Source of the DNA: Stenotrophomonas maltophilia
Lineage (GTDB): Bacteria; Pseudomonadota; Gammaproteobacteria; Xanthomonadales; Xanthomonadaceae
DNA: 33,961 bases
Direction: 5' to 3'
Assembly: GCF_013464915.1 (NCBI RefSeq)
Contig: NZ_RAVT01000014.1
Location: 28,877 to 62,837 of the forward strand
Shown here: positions 13,927 to 22,001 of the stretch, piece after piece
How the letters are laid out: every line of letters starts with the position of its first letter
How positions within the stretch are numbered: the first letter of the stretch is position 1
The notes under the pieces: model-generated
Databases searched by the model: none
Seen by the model: only the letters and a program-made list of their open reading frames with translations
What the model was told of the DNA's origin: nothing
Position numbers and translations under genes: made by a program

Positions 13927-15668
13927 GTACGCCTTCGTCTGCGCTTGAGGGAATCACTGCGCGTCCTTCACCACCGCCGGCGTTGAAGATCGTGCCGGCC
14001 CGGCACCCGCTGCAGGTGGTTGGCACGGTGCTGGCGCTTGCGCTGATCCTGATCGGCCTTCAATCAGTACTTGGCAATCCACGTTGGGGCTGGGGCACCT
14101 TTGCCGAATGGTTCTTCGCACGCCCAGTGCTCGAGGGGCTGGGCCGCACGCTGCTGCTGACCGCCCTCGGTACAGGCCTTGGCTTCGCGTTGGGCACGCT
14201 GCTTGCGCTGGCCCGCGTCTCTGGTTCGCCGCTGCTGTCGGCGGTGTCGTGGGGCTACGTGTGGCTGTTCCGTTCGATCCCGCTGCTGGTGCTGTTGCTG
14301 CTGCTGAACAACCTGGGCTACCTGTACAGCACCATCGAGCTGGGCGTGCCGTTCACCGGCATCAGCCTGTTCTCGTACCCGACCACGCAGCTGATCGGCG
14401 TGTTCACCGCAGCAGTACTGGGCCTGACCCTGAACCAGGCGGCGTTCTCGGCCGAGGTGATCCGTGGTGGCATCCTCTCGGTCGACCATGGGCAGTACGA
14501 GGCGTCTGCCGCGCTTGGCCTGCCGCGTGGCCGCCAGGTGCGCCGCATCATCCTGCCGCAGGCGATGCGCTCGATCCTGCCGGCCGCGTTCAACGATGTG
14601 ATCGGCCTGGCCAAGAGCACCTCGGTGGTCTATGTGCTGGCACTGCCGGAACTGTTCTACACCGTGCAGGTGATCTATCGCCGCAACCTGGAGGTGGTGC
14701 CGCTGCTGATGGTGGCGACGGTCTGGTACCTGGTGATCCTGACCGTGCTGTCGCTGCTGCAGCGACGGGTGGAGCAGCGCTTCGCGCGCGGCCAGCTGCA
14801 GCGCGAGCGCTCGGTATCGCGTGTCTCGTCACCGACGCGCGCCACAGGTGATTCCGCACCGCGCGTGGTCAATCGCCCGCGCATTGCCGCGCAGGTTGAA
14901 GCGGGCGAGGGGGCATCGGTGACGCTGCATGGCGTGGGCAAGGCATTCGGCGACCAGCCAGTACTGGAAGACGTGAACCTGGACCTGCGCGCCGGCAGCG
15001 TGACCGTGCTGATCGGCCCGTCCGGCGCCGGGAAATCCACGCTGCTGCGGCTGATCAACCACCTGGAACGTGCCGACAGTGGCTACGTGACCGTCGGTGG
15101 CCAGCTGATCGGTTACCGCCGCGACGGTGACACCCTGTACGAACTGCCGGAGCGCGAAATCCGCCGCCGTCGTGCCGAGGTTGGCATGGTGTTCCAGGGC
15201 TTCAACCTGTTCCCGCACTTGACCGCGCTGGAGAACATCATCGAGGCACCGATCGCCGTGCGTGGTGTGCCACGCGCGCAGGCCGAGCAGCAGGCACGCA
15301 CGCTGCTGGAGCGGGTCGGCCTGGCCGACAAGGCCGATGCCTTCCCACGCCAGTTGTCAGGCGGCCAGCAGCAGCGCATCGCGATCGCCCGTGCGCTGGC
15401 ACTGCAGCCGAAGGTGCTGCTGTTCGACGAACCCACCTCGGCGCTGGACCCGGAGCTGGTGGCGGAAGTGCTCAGTGTGATCGAAGAGCTGGCCAGCTCC
15501 GGCACCACGCTGGTGATCGTTACCCATGAGCTGAGCTTCGCACGCCGCGTGGCCGACCACGTGGTGATGATGGACCAGGGCCGGGTGATCGAGCAGGGCA
15601 CGCCCGAGGCGTTGTTCGAGCGCCCGCGCCAGCAACGCACGGCCGACTTCCTGGCCAAGACCCTGTAA
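13923..15668 (+). CDS. Fused polar-amino-acid ABC permease/ATPase
   Basis: A 581-residue fusion. Residues about 25-295 are a HisM-type permease with several transmembrane helices and the cytoplasmic EAA loop (EVIRGGILSVDHGQYEASAALGL). A linker of about 35 residues rich in Arg, Ser and Thr follows. Residues about 332-581 are a GlnQ-type ATPase with Walker A GPSGAGKST (about 364-372), Q-loop VFQGFNLF, signature LSGGQQQR (about 477), Walker B VLLFDEPTSALDP and switch His in VTHE. It pairs with the binding protein encoded 15 bp downstream. In Bacillus these are separate proteins (YxeN, YxeO). The likely cargo is a cystine-like or S-substituted cysteine. Confidence 0.92.
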   Translation: MSTPSSALEGITARPSPPPALKIVPARHPLQVVGTVLALALILIGLQSVLGNPRWGWGTFAEWFFARPVLEGLGRTLLLTALGTGLGFALGTLLALARVSGSPLLSAVSWGYVWLFRSIPLLVLLLLLNNLGYLYSTIELGVPFTGISLFSYPTTQLIGVFTAAVLGLTLNQAAFSAEVIRGGILSVDHGQYEASAALGLPRGRQVRRIILPQAMRSILPAAFNDVIGLAKSTSVVYVLALPELFYTVQVIYRRNLEVVPLLMVATVWYLVILTVLSLLQRRVEQRFARGQLQRERSVSRVSSPTRATGDSAPRVVNRPRIAAQVEAGEGASVTLHGVGKAFGDQPVLEDVNLDLRAGSVTVLIGPSGAGKSTLLRLINHLERADSGYVTVGGQLIGYRRDGDTLYELPEREIRRRRAEVGMVFQGFNLFPHLTALENIIEAPIAVRGVPRAQAEQQARTLLERVGLADKADAFPRQLSGGQQQRIAIARALALQPKVLLFDEPTSALDPELVAEVLSVIEELASSGTTLVIVTHELSFARRVADHVVMMDQGRVIEQGTPEALFERPRQQRTADFLAKTL

Positions 15669-15683
15669 CCCTCAAGGAATGCC

Positions 15684-16658
15684 ATGAGCCCTGCAGCACC
15701 TCGTCGTCCCTCACGCAGCACCTTGTTGATCGCAGGCGTGCTGGTCATCGGCATCGCCGGCATCGTCTACTCGCGCGTGCGCCAGGCCCCCGAGGCTGCG
15801 GCTGTGGCCGCGACCAGCCTTGCCGGAGCGAACATCTCTGTGCTGAAGGGCACGCTCGATCCCAAGGCGCAGGCCTTGATTCCCGCCGGCTACCGTTTCG
15901 TTACGCCGGGAGCGTTCACTGTGGCGACCCACCCGGGGCAGTTGCCACTGGCCGACTACGGCGCCGACAGCAAGGACGTGGTCGGCATCGAGCCCGACAT
16001 CGCGCGCCTGATCGCCGATGCGCTGGGCCTGAAGCTGGTGATCGTGCCGGTGGCCTGGGCTGATTGGCCGCTGGGGCTGGAATCGGGCAAGTACGATGCG
16101 GTGTTGTCGAACGTGACGGTTACTGAAGAACGCAAGAAGAAGTTCGATTTCTCCAGCTATCGCTATGACCTGCTGGGCATCTACACGCGCACTGATGGGC
16201 CGATCCAGAAGATCGAAAAGCCGGCGGATGTGGCGGGGCTGAGGGTGGTGGTGGGCGCCAGCACCAACCAGGACCAGATCCTGCGGCAGTGGGACCAGCA
16301 GAACATCGCCGCGGGCCTGAAGCCGGTGGAGTATCAGTATTTCGATGATGCCGTGGTCGGCCGGCTGGCGGTGATCACCGGCCGCGCGGATGTGTCGTTC
16401 GAACCGAATGCCACCGGCGCCTATTCGGCGCGCGACGGCAAGGTGCGGCGCGTTGGCCTGTTCCCCGGTGGCTGGCCGAACGCCGCAGCGATCTCGGTGA
16501 CCACGCGCAAGGGTAGTGGCCTGGCCGATGCGGTGACGCAGGCGCTGAACACCCAGATCGGCAGCGGCACCTATGCGCAGGCGCTGAAGCGCTGGAACGT
16601 GGCCGAGGAAGCGGTGCCGCAGTCGCAGACCAACCCGCCGGGGTTGCCGACGCTCTGA
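15684..16658 (+). CDS. Family 3 amino-acid-binding protein of the ABC importer
   Basis: A 324-residue periplasmic binding protein. A signal or anchor segment (about residues 13-30, TLLIAGVLVIGIAGIVY) follows an Arg-rich N-terminus; there is no lipobox Cys, so it may stay membrane-anchored or be cleaved near the Ala-rich stretch. The SBP_bac_3 fold is shown by VGIEPDIARLIADALGLKLVIV, WPLGLESGKYDAVLSNVTVTEERKKKFDFS and the Thr-Asn motif GASTNQDQIL. It ends the cluster and is followed by two GTAG hairpins that probably serve as its 3' boundary. Confidence 0.9.
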   Translation: MSPAAPRRPSRSTLLIAGVLVIGIAGIVYSRVRQAPEAAAVAATSLAGANISVLKGTLDPKAQALIPAGYRFVTPGAFTVATHPGQLPLADYGADSKDVVGIEPDIARLIADALGLKLVIVPVAWADWPLGLESGKYDAVLSNVTVTEERKKKFDFSSYRYDLLGIYTRTDGPIQKIEKPADVAGLRVVVGASTNQDQILRQWDQQNIAAGLKPVEYQYFDDAVVGRLAVITGRADVSFEPNATGAYSARDGKVRRVGLFPGGWPNAAAISVTTRKGSGLADAVTQALNTQIGSGTYAQALKRWNVAEEAVPQSQTNPPGLPTL

Positions 16659-16670
16659 CGCCACGGGAGC

Positions 16671-16741
16671 ATCCACGCAGGGCGTGGATCTACGCGCAGA
16701 GTCTGCTTCCTGTAGAGCCGAGCCATGCTCGGCTGCTCTAC
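16671..16741. repeat. Two GTAG hairpin repeats between convergent genes
   Basis: At 16671-16693 a reverse-orientation unit has ATCCACGC-AGG-GCGTGGAT followed by CTAC. At 16712-16741 a forward unit has GTAG, then AGCCGAGC-CAT-GCTCGGCT and a second CTCTAC that lets the outer ends pair. They lie between the convergent binding-protein gene and the discoidin-domain gene and even overlap the stop of the latter (16738-16740), so they may act as a two-way terminator. Confidence 0.8.
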
Positions 16742-19700
16742 CAACGCGCCTCCAGCGTTTTGAACGGCTTTGCCAAGCGCACGCCCTCGGCATCGAAGCT
16801 GGAAACGATACGTCCATCCACACGCACCGTCTTCGGCATCGTCCGCGCCGGCCACCAGACCTTCACCGCTGCCCCGTTGCGCAGTCCCTCGCCAAGCGCC
16901 ACCGTCAGCACTCCGTCGCGTTGCCGCGCCTGCATCTGCAACGTGCCATACGCGGTCGGCAGGCGCTCCACCGCCAACCCATCCCCGGCCACCCACGATG
17001 GAGGCGTGCCCGGAAGCAGCGACAGCGCATCATCGTCTTCGCGCATCAGCATGCCGAACAGCGTGCGGCCGTATTCGGCGCCGATCCAGGTGTGCGGCAT
17101 GTCGCCGAGGTAGCGCGGGAAGCGCAGCCGCGAATGCACCACTTCGGCCAGCACCTGCCACTCAAGCGGGCGCCGATCGTGCAGCAGCCCCTGCAGCAGC
17201 TCGTCGGCCACCTGTGGCTGGCCCAGATGCACGTAGCTCAGCACGTTGCGGATCTCGTAGGGCGTGTAGGCGTACAGTGCACCGGGCTGGCTGCGCTTGC
17301 GCACATCGTCCAGGTAGCGGTCGAAGGTGGTCCGCAGTGCCTCGGCGGGCAGTACGCTCTGCGCGCCGGTGGGGTCCAGCGCGATCGATACCCCGGTGGG
17401 ATCGCCATCGCCCAGATCGGCCGAGGAGGGTATGAAGTCGATGCCCTTCCACGCCATCGTCGCCCGGATCGAGGCGTGCAGTGCGTCGTAGAGCAGCGTG
17501 TACTGTTGGCGTGCCCACTCTGCGGTCTCGTGGTCGCCCAGCGATTCAGCCAGCCACGCGCCATCGTGCCAGCCCTTCAATCCCCAGTAGTCATCCCAGT
17601 AGCTGTGGGTGGGCGAGGGGTAGCCCTCGTGGCTGATCGACGGCGCAAGAATGCCGGCGAATCGCTCCGGCGCCGGCTGGTCGGCCTTGTAGCCGGGCAC
17701 CAGCGTGCGCTCGCGCAGTTCCTGCAGGAAACGCAGCGCCGCTTTCACTTTCGGCAGGTAGTCACGCACCGACGCGGGCCCGCCATCGAGGCGCGCGACA
17801 TCGGCCACCAGCGTCACATACTGGCCCTGGCTGTCGTACTCGATGTCCGAACCGAAACCGGTGTTCACACTGCCATCGTCGTTGAGGATCGGCGAGACCA
17901 GGCCGTTGGCATGCACCCCGTGTTCGCTGTACCAGGCCAGGTAGTCGCGCGCGACGCGGGCTTCACCCATGCGCAGCAGCACCGCCGAGGTGGCCATGCC
18001 GTCGCGGATGAAGGAACGGTTGTAGTTGCGCGGGCCGGGCTGCATGGCTGGACCGGTCTGGTTGATCAGCATGTAGGCGGCCTGCGCGCGCAGCATGTCC
18101 ACCAGCGAGGGATCGGGCAGGCGCAGGCCGACCTGGCCCAGCCGTGCCTGCCAATCGGCCGAGGCCTGGTTGGCCAGGGTGTCGAAGGCATCGTTGCCGT
18201 CGCGCGGCAGCGAGGAAAGGTCGAGCGCGGGGGCCTCCGGCAGCACGCCCTTGGCATCGGCAGCGGCGGTGCCGAGCGGGAACGCCACCACCACCGCATC
18301 GCTGGCACCGGGGGCGAGGCGGATCCGGTAGCTCAACGCGGCCGCGGCCAGTCCTTGCTCATCGCGTGCCTGCTGGGCGGCAGGCAGACGCCCGGCGGCG
18401 ATGCCGGCGGTGATTTCCGTTGCACCCTCGTTGCCGAACGGCGCGGCGCCGGCGGCATCCACCGGCGTGAGCGAGCGCAGCAGCGTGCGGCCGTTGACGC
18501 GCACCGTGTTGGCTTCGACGGCGACGTCGCGGATCGGCGACAGCCCACCGTTCTGCCACGGCGGGTTCATCTGCATCGGTCTTACCGCAAGGGTCAGCGT
18601 GCCGTCGATCGTGGTGGTGCCGGTGTTGTGCAGGCGGTGGCGGACCAGGGTGACCGGCTGCCCGTCGCGTTCGATGGCGAAGGCCTCGCTGCGCAGTTCG
18701 AGTCCCGGCTGCGGTGCCCAGGTAGCCGACGGCATCGGTTTCCAGCCGTCGCGCAGCGCGTGCTGCACCTTCTGCCCGGCGGCACCTGCCGTGCTGCCGT
18801 CGGCATTGCGCCAGATCGGCTGCACCAGCGGTGCGCCCTTGAAGGCCTCGATATTGCCGTACTCGTCGAAGATCGACTTCTGCCGGCCCGCGTGCACGCC
18901 GACCGCAGTCCAGTAGGTCTGCTGCATCTGCAGCGAGGCGGGGAACAACGCGCGCTGTGCACCGCTGGCGGCGATCTGGTAACGCTTCATCGGCGTCATC
19001 ACCGCCTTCGGGCCGAGCAGGCGGATGCGTGCCACCTGGGGGGCATCGCCATCGGCCATCAGCCGCAGCGCCTGCAGGTCCAGCGGCGCGCTGGCCGCGA
19101 GCCAGCTCTGCTGCCGGGTTGCTGCCTGCGCATCCGCGGCCAGTTCGTGCCAGCGGCCCTGGGCATCGCGTGCCTGCAGGCGCGCAGCGCCGTGCACATT
19201 GGTCCAGTCCACCGCCAGCCCGGTGCTGGACTGCGCGCGCGGCAGAACGATGTCGAGCGTGTGGGTGCCGCCCTTGCCGGCGGGGATCGCCACCGCGCTG
19301 CCGCCCTGCCAGAGCGCGGCGGACTGCGTGGCATCGAGTCCGGGCGTGCGCGCACTGAGCGTGGTGTCCAGCGGCTCCATTTCGAAGATGGACACGCCCC
19401 AGTCGGAGGTGCGCTGCGGGCTGGCCAGGCGCAGGTAGCGTGCCTGGCGCGGTGCGAAGTACAGGGTTTCCACGTCGCCCAGCGAATCGGCCATGGTGTA
19501 CGCGGCCTGCCACTGCTGGCCGTCCAGCGAGGTCTGCAGCGAATAGCCTTCCGGGTTGGAGACGTCCCAGGTGAGGCGTGCGCCGGCCAGCATTGCTGGC
19601 GCGCCGAGGTCGATCTGGAACCAGTGGCCGGGACTGAAGGCACCGCCGGTGACGGTCTTGGGGTCGCCGTCGATCAGGTGGCTGATGGCCATTGCCGGCA

Positions 19701-19854
19701 CCTGTTGCGAGGAACTGCTGGCCTGCCATTGACTGCGCGGCGGAAGGGTCTGTGCCTGTGCGAAGGACGCCAGGGTGGCGAGCAGCAGGGGGGCGGCAGA
19801 TTGCCATGGGAGAGCTGAGCGGGAGACCTTGGAGCGTTTGGCGCGCAACGTCAT
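16738..19854 (-). CDS. Secreted discoidin-domain protein with glycosidase-like toroid
   Basis: A 1038-residue exported protein. A signal peptide ends at about Ala35 (SFAQA then QTL). A F5/8 type C (discoidin, CBM32-like) domain spans about residues 40-165, with HLIDGDPKTVTGGAF and RYLRLAS. A beta-rich middle region follows. From about residue 600 an (alpha/alpha)6-toroid-like domain carries NYNRSFIRDGMATSAVLLRMG and YWDDYWGLKGWHDGAWLAESLG, and the C-terminal beta domain carries LLPGTPPSWVAGDG. This layout resembles GH15/GH63/GH65-type glycan-acting enzymes, but I cannot name the family or the catalytic acids. A LacI-type operator lies 56 bp upstream, in keeping with carbohydrate induction. 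Confidence 0.85.
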   Translation of the reverse strand: MTLRAKRSKVSRSALPWQSAAPLLLATLASFAQAQTLPPRSQWQASSSSQQVPAMAISHLIDGDPKTVTGGAFSPGHWFQIDLGAPAMLAGARLTWDVSNPEGYSLQTSLDGQQWQAAYTMADSLGDVETLYFAPRQARYLRLASPQRTSDWGVSIFEMEPLDTTLSARTPGLDATQSAALWQGGSAVAIPAGKGGTHTLDIVLPRAQSSTGLAVDWTNVHGAARLQARDAQGRWHELAADAQAATRQQSWLAASAPLDLQALRLMADGDAPQVARIRLLGPKAVMTPMKRYQIAASGAQRALFPASLQMQQTYWTAVGVHAGRQKSIFDEYGNIEAFKGAPLVQPIWRNADGSTAGAAGQKVQHALRDGWKPMPSATWAPQPGLELRSEAFAIERDGQPVTLVRHRLHNTGTTTIDGTLTLAVRPMQMNPPWQNGGLSPIRDVAVEANTVRVNGRTLLRSLTPVDAAGAAPFGNEGATEITAGIAAGRLPAAQQARDEQGLAAAALSYRIRLAPGASDAVVVAFPLGTAAADAKGVLPEAPALDLSSLPRDGNDAFDTLANQASADWQARLGQVGLRLPDPSLVDMLRAQAAYMLINQTGPAMQPGPRNYNRSFIRDGMATSAVLLRMGEARVARDYLAWYSEHGVHANGLVSPILNDDGSVNTGFGSDIEYDSQGQYVTLVADVARLDGGPASVRDYLPKVKAALRFLQELRERTLVPGYKADQPAPERFAGILAPSISHEGYPSPTHSYWDDYWGLKGWHDGAWLAESLGDHETAEWARQQYTLLYDALHASIRATMAWKGIDFIPSSADLGDGDPTGVSIALDPTGAQSVLPAEALRTTFDRYLDDVRKRSQPGALYAYTPYEIRNVLSYVHLGQPQVADELLQGLLHDRRPLEWQVLAEVVHSRLRFPRYLGDMPHTWIGAEYGRTLFGMLMREDDDALSLLPGTPPSWVAGDGLAVERLPTAYGTLQMQARQRDGVLTVALGEGLRNGAAVKVWWPARTMPKTVRVDGRIVSSFDAEGVRLAKPFKTLEARW

Positions 19855-19909
19855 TACGGACAGCCTCGCAGGTTCGACCGGATTCGGGCGAGCGCTAGGC
19901 TAGCAAGGT

Positions 19910-19925
19910 ATGTAATCGGTTACAT
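19910..19925. promoter_or_regulatory. LacI-type operator upstream of the discoidin gene
   Basis: ATGTAATCGGTTACAT has 6-bp inverted arms around a central TCGG. It fits the general LacI/GalR-family operator form TGnAAnCGnTTnCA. It lies 56-71 bp upstream of the minus-strand gene at 16738-19854, where a repressor would block its promoter. No LacI-family gene is present in the window, so the regulator must be encoded elsewhere. Confidence 0.65.
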
Positions 19926-20045
19926 GACGCGCTGCAATAGCCCTTTGACGAGCGAGGAGATGGAAGGGACCAGCGCGGTGACGGAAGCGGCTCTGGACGC
20001 GCCCTCTGGATGGGCTACGTTCGGTGAAGGTCCGCCAGTAGAGCG

Positions 20046-20063
20046 GGTTGTCATTTGACAACC
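20046..20063. promoter_or_regulatory. 18-bp palindrome upstream of the TA-like pair
   Basis: GGTTGTCA-TT-TGACAACC is a palindrome with perfect 8-bp arms, 34 bp upstream of the small gene at 20098. It includes TTGACA (20055-20060), a consensus -35 sequence, although no good -10 follows at the usual distance. An autoregulatory operator bound by the HTH protein encoded at 20372-20872 is the natural guess. Confidence 0.65.
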
Positions 20064-20097
20064 TTCTTCTGGCGGGTGCAGACTTCGGAGAAGGCGG

Positions 20098-20340
20098 ATG
20101 TCTCGTGTGCGTCACCCCGACAAGGACGTTGAAGCCGCATTGCGATTCGCGGAAGCGAGGGGTTGGAGATTGCGCGTAGGCGGCAGCCATGCGTGGGGGC
20201 GGATGTACTGCCCCTACAACGACAGCGAATGCCGGTGCGGAGAATTCTGCGTCGTGAACATCTGAAGCACTCCGCGGAGCGGCTGCAACCACGCCAGAGC
20301 GCTGCGCCGCGTTGTGGAGAACTGCAGCCGCGAGCAATGA
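20098..20340 (+). pseudogene. Small HicA-like protein gene with in-frame TGA
   Basis: From ATG 20098 (GGAG seven bases upstream) the frame encodes 55 residues with RVGGSHAWGRMYCPYND and CRCGEFCVVNI, then TGA at 20263-20265. The same frame continues for 24 codons, STPRSGCNHARALRRVVENC and SREQ, to a second TGA at 20338-20340. Close relatives, as I remember them, have Trp at the TGA position (xSIWSTPxNPxNHARQLRRVVDNC), so a TGG-to-TGA change has split an 80-codon gene. The family is a small protein with a Gly-Ser-His-Ala-Trp-Gly motif reminiscent of HicA toxins, found before the HTH gene that follows. It could be inactive, or the truncated 55-mer could persist. Confidence 0.75.
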
Positions 20341-20371
20341 ACAGTGGCCCAAGCAGAGACGAGGCGGGTAA

Positions 20372-20872
20372 ATGCTGGAATTCAATTTCACCTTGAAGTA
20401 CCGCGTGCCAGGCGCATACGACGATGGTGACATTCTGGAGCGGCGCCTGGCGGAGTCCGGCTGCGATGATGCGCTGTTGGGCATCGGACGGCAGGGCCGG
20501 ATGGCGTTGGCCTTCTGCCGCGAGGCGGACAACGCCGGTGCTGCACTGGCGTCGGCGCTGGATGACGTGCATCGCGCCGTACCGGGGGCCGAGCTGGTCG
20601 AGGTGAGCCCCGATCTGGTGGGACTGACCGATGTCGCCGACCTGCTGGGGGTGTCACGGCAGAACATGCGCAAGCTGATGCTCGCCAATCCACAGTCGTT
20701 TCCATCTCCGGTTCACGAGGGAACCACTTCGATCTGGCATCTGGCCGACATACTCGGTTGGCTGCAGGCGCGCGGCAGCGGGAAAGTCACCTCGGAACTG
20801 ATGGAACTTGCCGCAGCCGCGTTGCAGCTCAACCTGGCCCGGGAAGCACAGAGGTTGGGGCCAAAGGCGTAG
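20372..20872 (+). CDS. HTH DNA-binding protein, partner of the small HicA-like gene
   Basis: A 166-residue protein. Residues about 1-75 are a small alpha/beta domain (FNFTLKYRVP, CDDALLGIGRQGRMALAFCREAD). Residues about 84-132 are an excisionase/MerR-like helix-turn-helix (LTDVADLLGVSRQNMRKLM) followed by SIWHLADILGWLQAR. It starts 31 bp after the end of the full-length small frame, with GAGG seven bases upstream of its ATG. The pair has the layout of a toxin-antitoxin operon with the DNA-binding antitoxin second, but toxin activity is unproven. It is likely to repress its own operon through the 20046-20063 palindrome. Confidence 0.82.
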   Translation: MLEFNFTLKYRVPGAYDDGDILERRLAESGCDDALLGIGRQGRMALAFCREADNAGAALASALDDVHRAVPGAELVEVSPDLVGLTDVADLLGVSRQNMRKLMLANPQSFPSPVHEGTTSIWHLADILGWLQARGSGKVTSELMELAAAALQLNLAREAQRLGPKA

Positions 20873-20907
20873 CGCCGGACCAGACCGGCGCACACGGGAG
20901 ATGCAGG

Positions 20908-21984
20908 TTACAACTCCACCGTCTCCCACCAGCGCGTGCCCGCTTCTGGCACCTGCATGTCCAGCGCTTCGCCCATCATCGGCGTGGCCACCGGCACGCT
21001 CTTCGCTGCGGCCAATGCGGTGATCCGTTCGAACGGCTGCTGCCACGCGTGCAGGGCCAGGTCGAAGGTGCCGTTGTGGATCGGCAGCAGCCACTTGCCG
21101 CGCAGGTCCAGGTGCGCCTGCAGGGTTTGTTCCGGCTGCATGTGCACGAACGCCCAGCGCGGGTCGTAGGCACCGGTTTCGATCATGGTCAGGTCGAACG
21201 GGCCGTACTTTTCGCCGATGGCCTTGAAGCCGTCGAAGTAGCCGGTGTCGCCGCTGAAGAAGATGCGGAAGTCGCCATCCTGGATCACCCATGACGCCCA
21301 CAGGCTGCGGTCGCTGTCACCCAGCCCGCGGCCGGAGAAGTGCTGGCCCGGGGTGGCGGTCAGGCGCAGGCCACTGGCGTCGGTCGACTGCCACCAGTCC
21401 AGCTGTTCAACCTTGCTGGCATCCACGCCCCAGGCGATCAGCTGGTCACCCACGCCGAGCGGGGCAATGAAGCGCGCGGTCTTGCCGGCCAACTGCATCA
21501 CGGCGGCGTGGTCGAGGTGGTCGTAGTGGTTGTGCGAGAGGATCACGCCGGCAATCGGCGGCAGCTCGTCGATGCTGATCGGTGGCGCATGGAAGCGGGC
21601 CGGGCCCATCCACTGCACCGGCGAGGCGCGCTCGGAGAACACCGGATCGGTCAGCCAGTATTGGCCCCGCAGCTTCAGCAGGATCGTGGAATGCCCGAGC
21701 CGGAACAGGCTGCGATCCGGTGCGGCGTCCAAGGTAGCGCGGTCCAGCGGCAGCACCGGAATCGGGTGGTTGGGCACGGTGCCCTTGGGCTTGTTGAACA
21801 GGAAGGTCCACCAGATCTCCAGGCCGTCGCGCAGGCCCATTGCCGGACGGGGCAGGGCATTACGGAACTTGCCGTCGCGGTACTGCGGCGAATCGGGGAA
21901 GTCGGGGAGGGACCAGGACTTGCAGAAGGTGTAGGCGGTCACGGCGAGGATTCCAAGCAGGAGGACAAGGAGCAGGCGCTTCAT
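20908..21984 (-). CDS. NAPE-PLD/UlaG-like metallo-beta-lactamase-fold hydrolase
   Basis: A 358-residue protein with an N-terminal hydrophobic segment (MKRLLLVLLLGILAVTAYTF) as membrane anchor or signal. Metal ligands are visible: HNHYDH (151-156), His214 in TPGQHFSGRG, Asp246 in FSGDTGY and His303 in LPIHNG, as in N-acyl-phosphatidylethanolamine phospholipase D and UlaG-like enzymes. GHSTILLKLRGQYWLTDPVF is typical of the group. The start at 21984 is preferred because a longer version would begin inside the operator at 22002-22017. It is divergent from the TetR gene at 22089, its probable regulator. The substrate, perhaps a phospholipid or lactone, is unknown. Confidence 0.88.
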   Translation of the reverse strand: MKRLLLVLLLGILAVTAYTFCKSWSLPDFPDSPQYRDGKFRNALPRPAMGLRDGLEIWWTFLFNKPKGTVPNHPIPVLPLDRATLDAAPDRSLFRLGHSTILLKLRGQYWLTDPVFSERASPVQWMGPARFHAPPISIDELPPIAGVILSHNHYDHLDHAAVMQLAGKTARFIAPLGVGDQLIAWGVDASKVEQLDWWQSTDASGLRLTATPGQHFSGRGLGDSDRSLWASWVIQDGDFRIFFSGDTGYFDGFKAIGEKYGPFDLTMIETGAYDPRWAFVHMQPEQTLQAHLDLRGKWLLPIHNGTFDLALHAWQQPFERITALAAAKSVPVATPMMGEALDMQVPEAGTRWWETVEL

Positions 21985-22001
21985 GGGTGACGTCCGCTGG
22001 G

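Noticed and set aside
16684..19818. 1044-residue open frame antisense to the discoidin gene
   Set aside because: Despite its length it is low-complexity in character (Arg, Gln, His, Gly) with no domain; the opposite strand has a signal peptide and clear domains.
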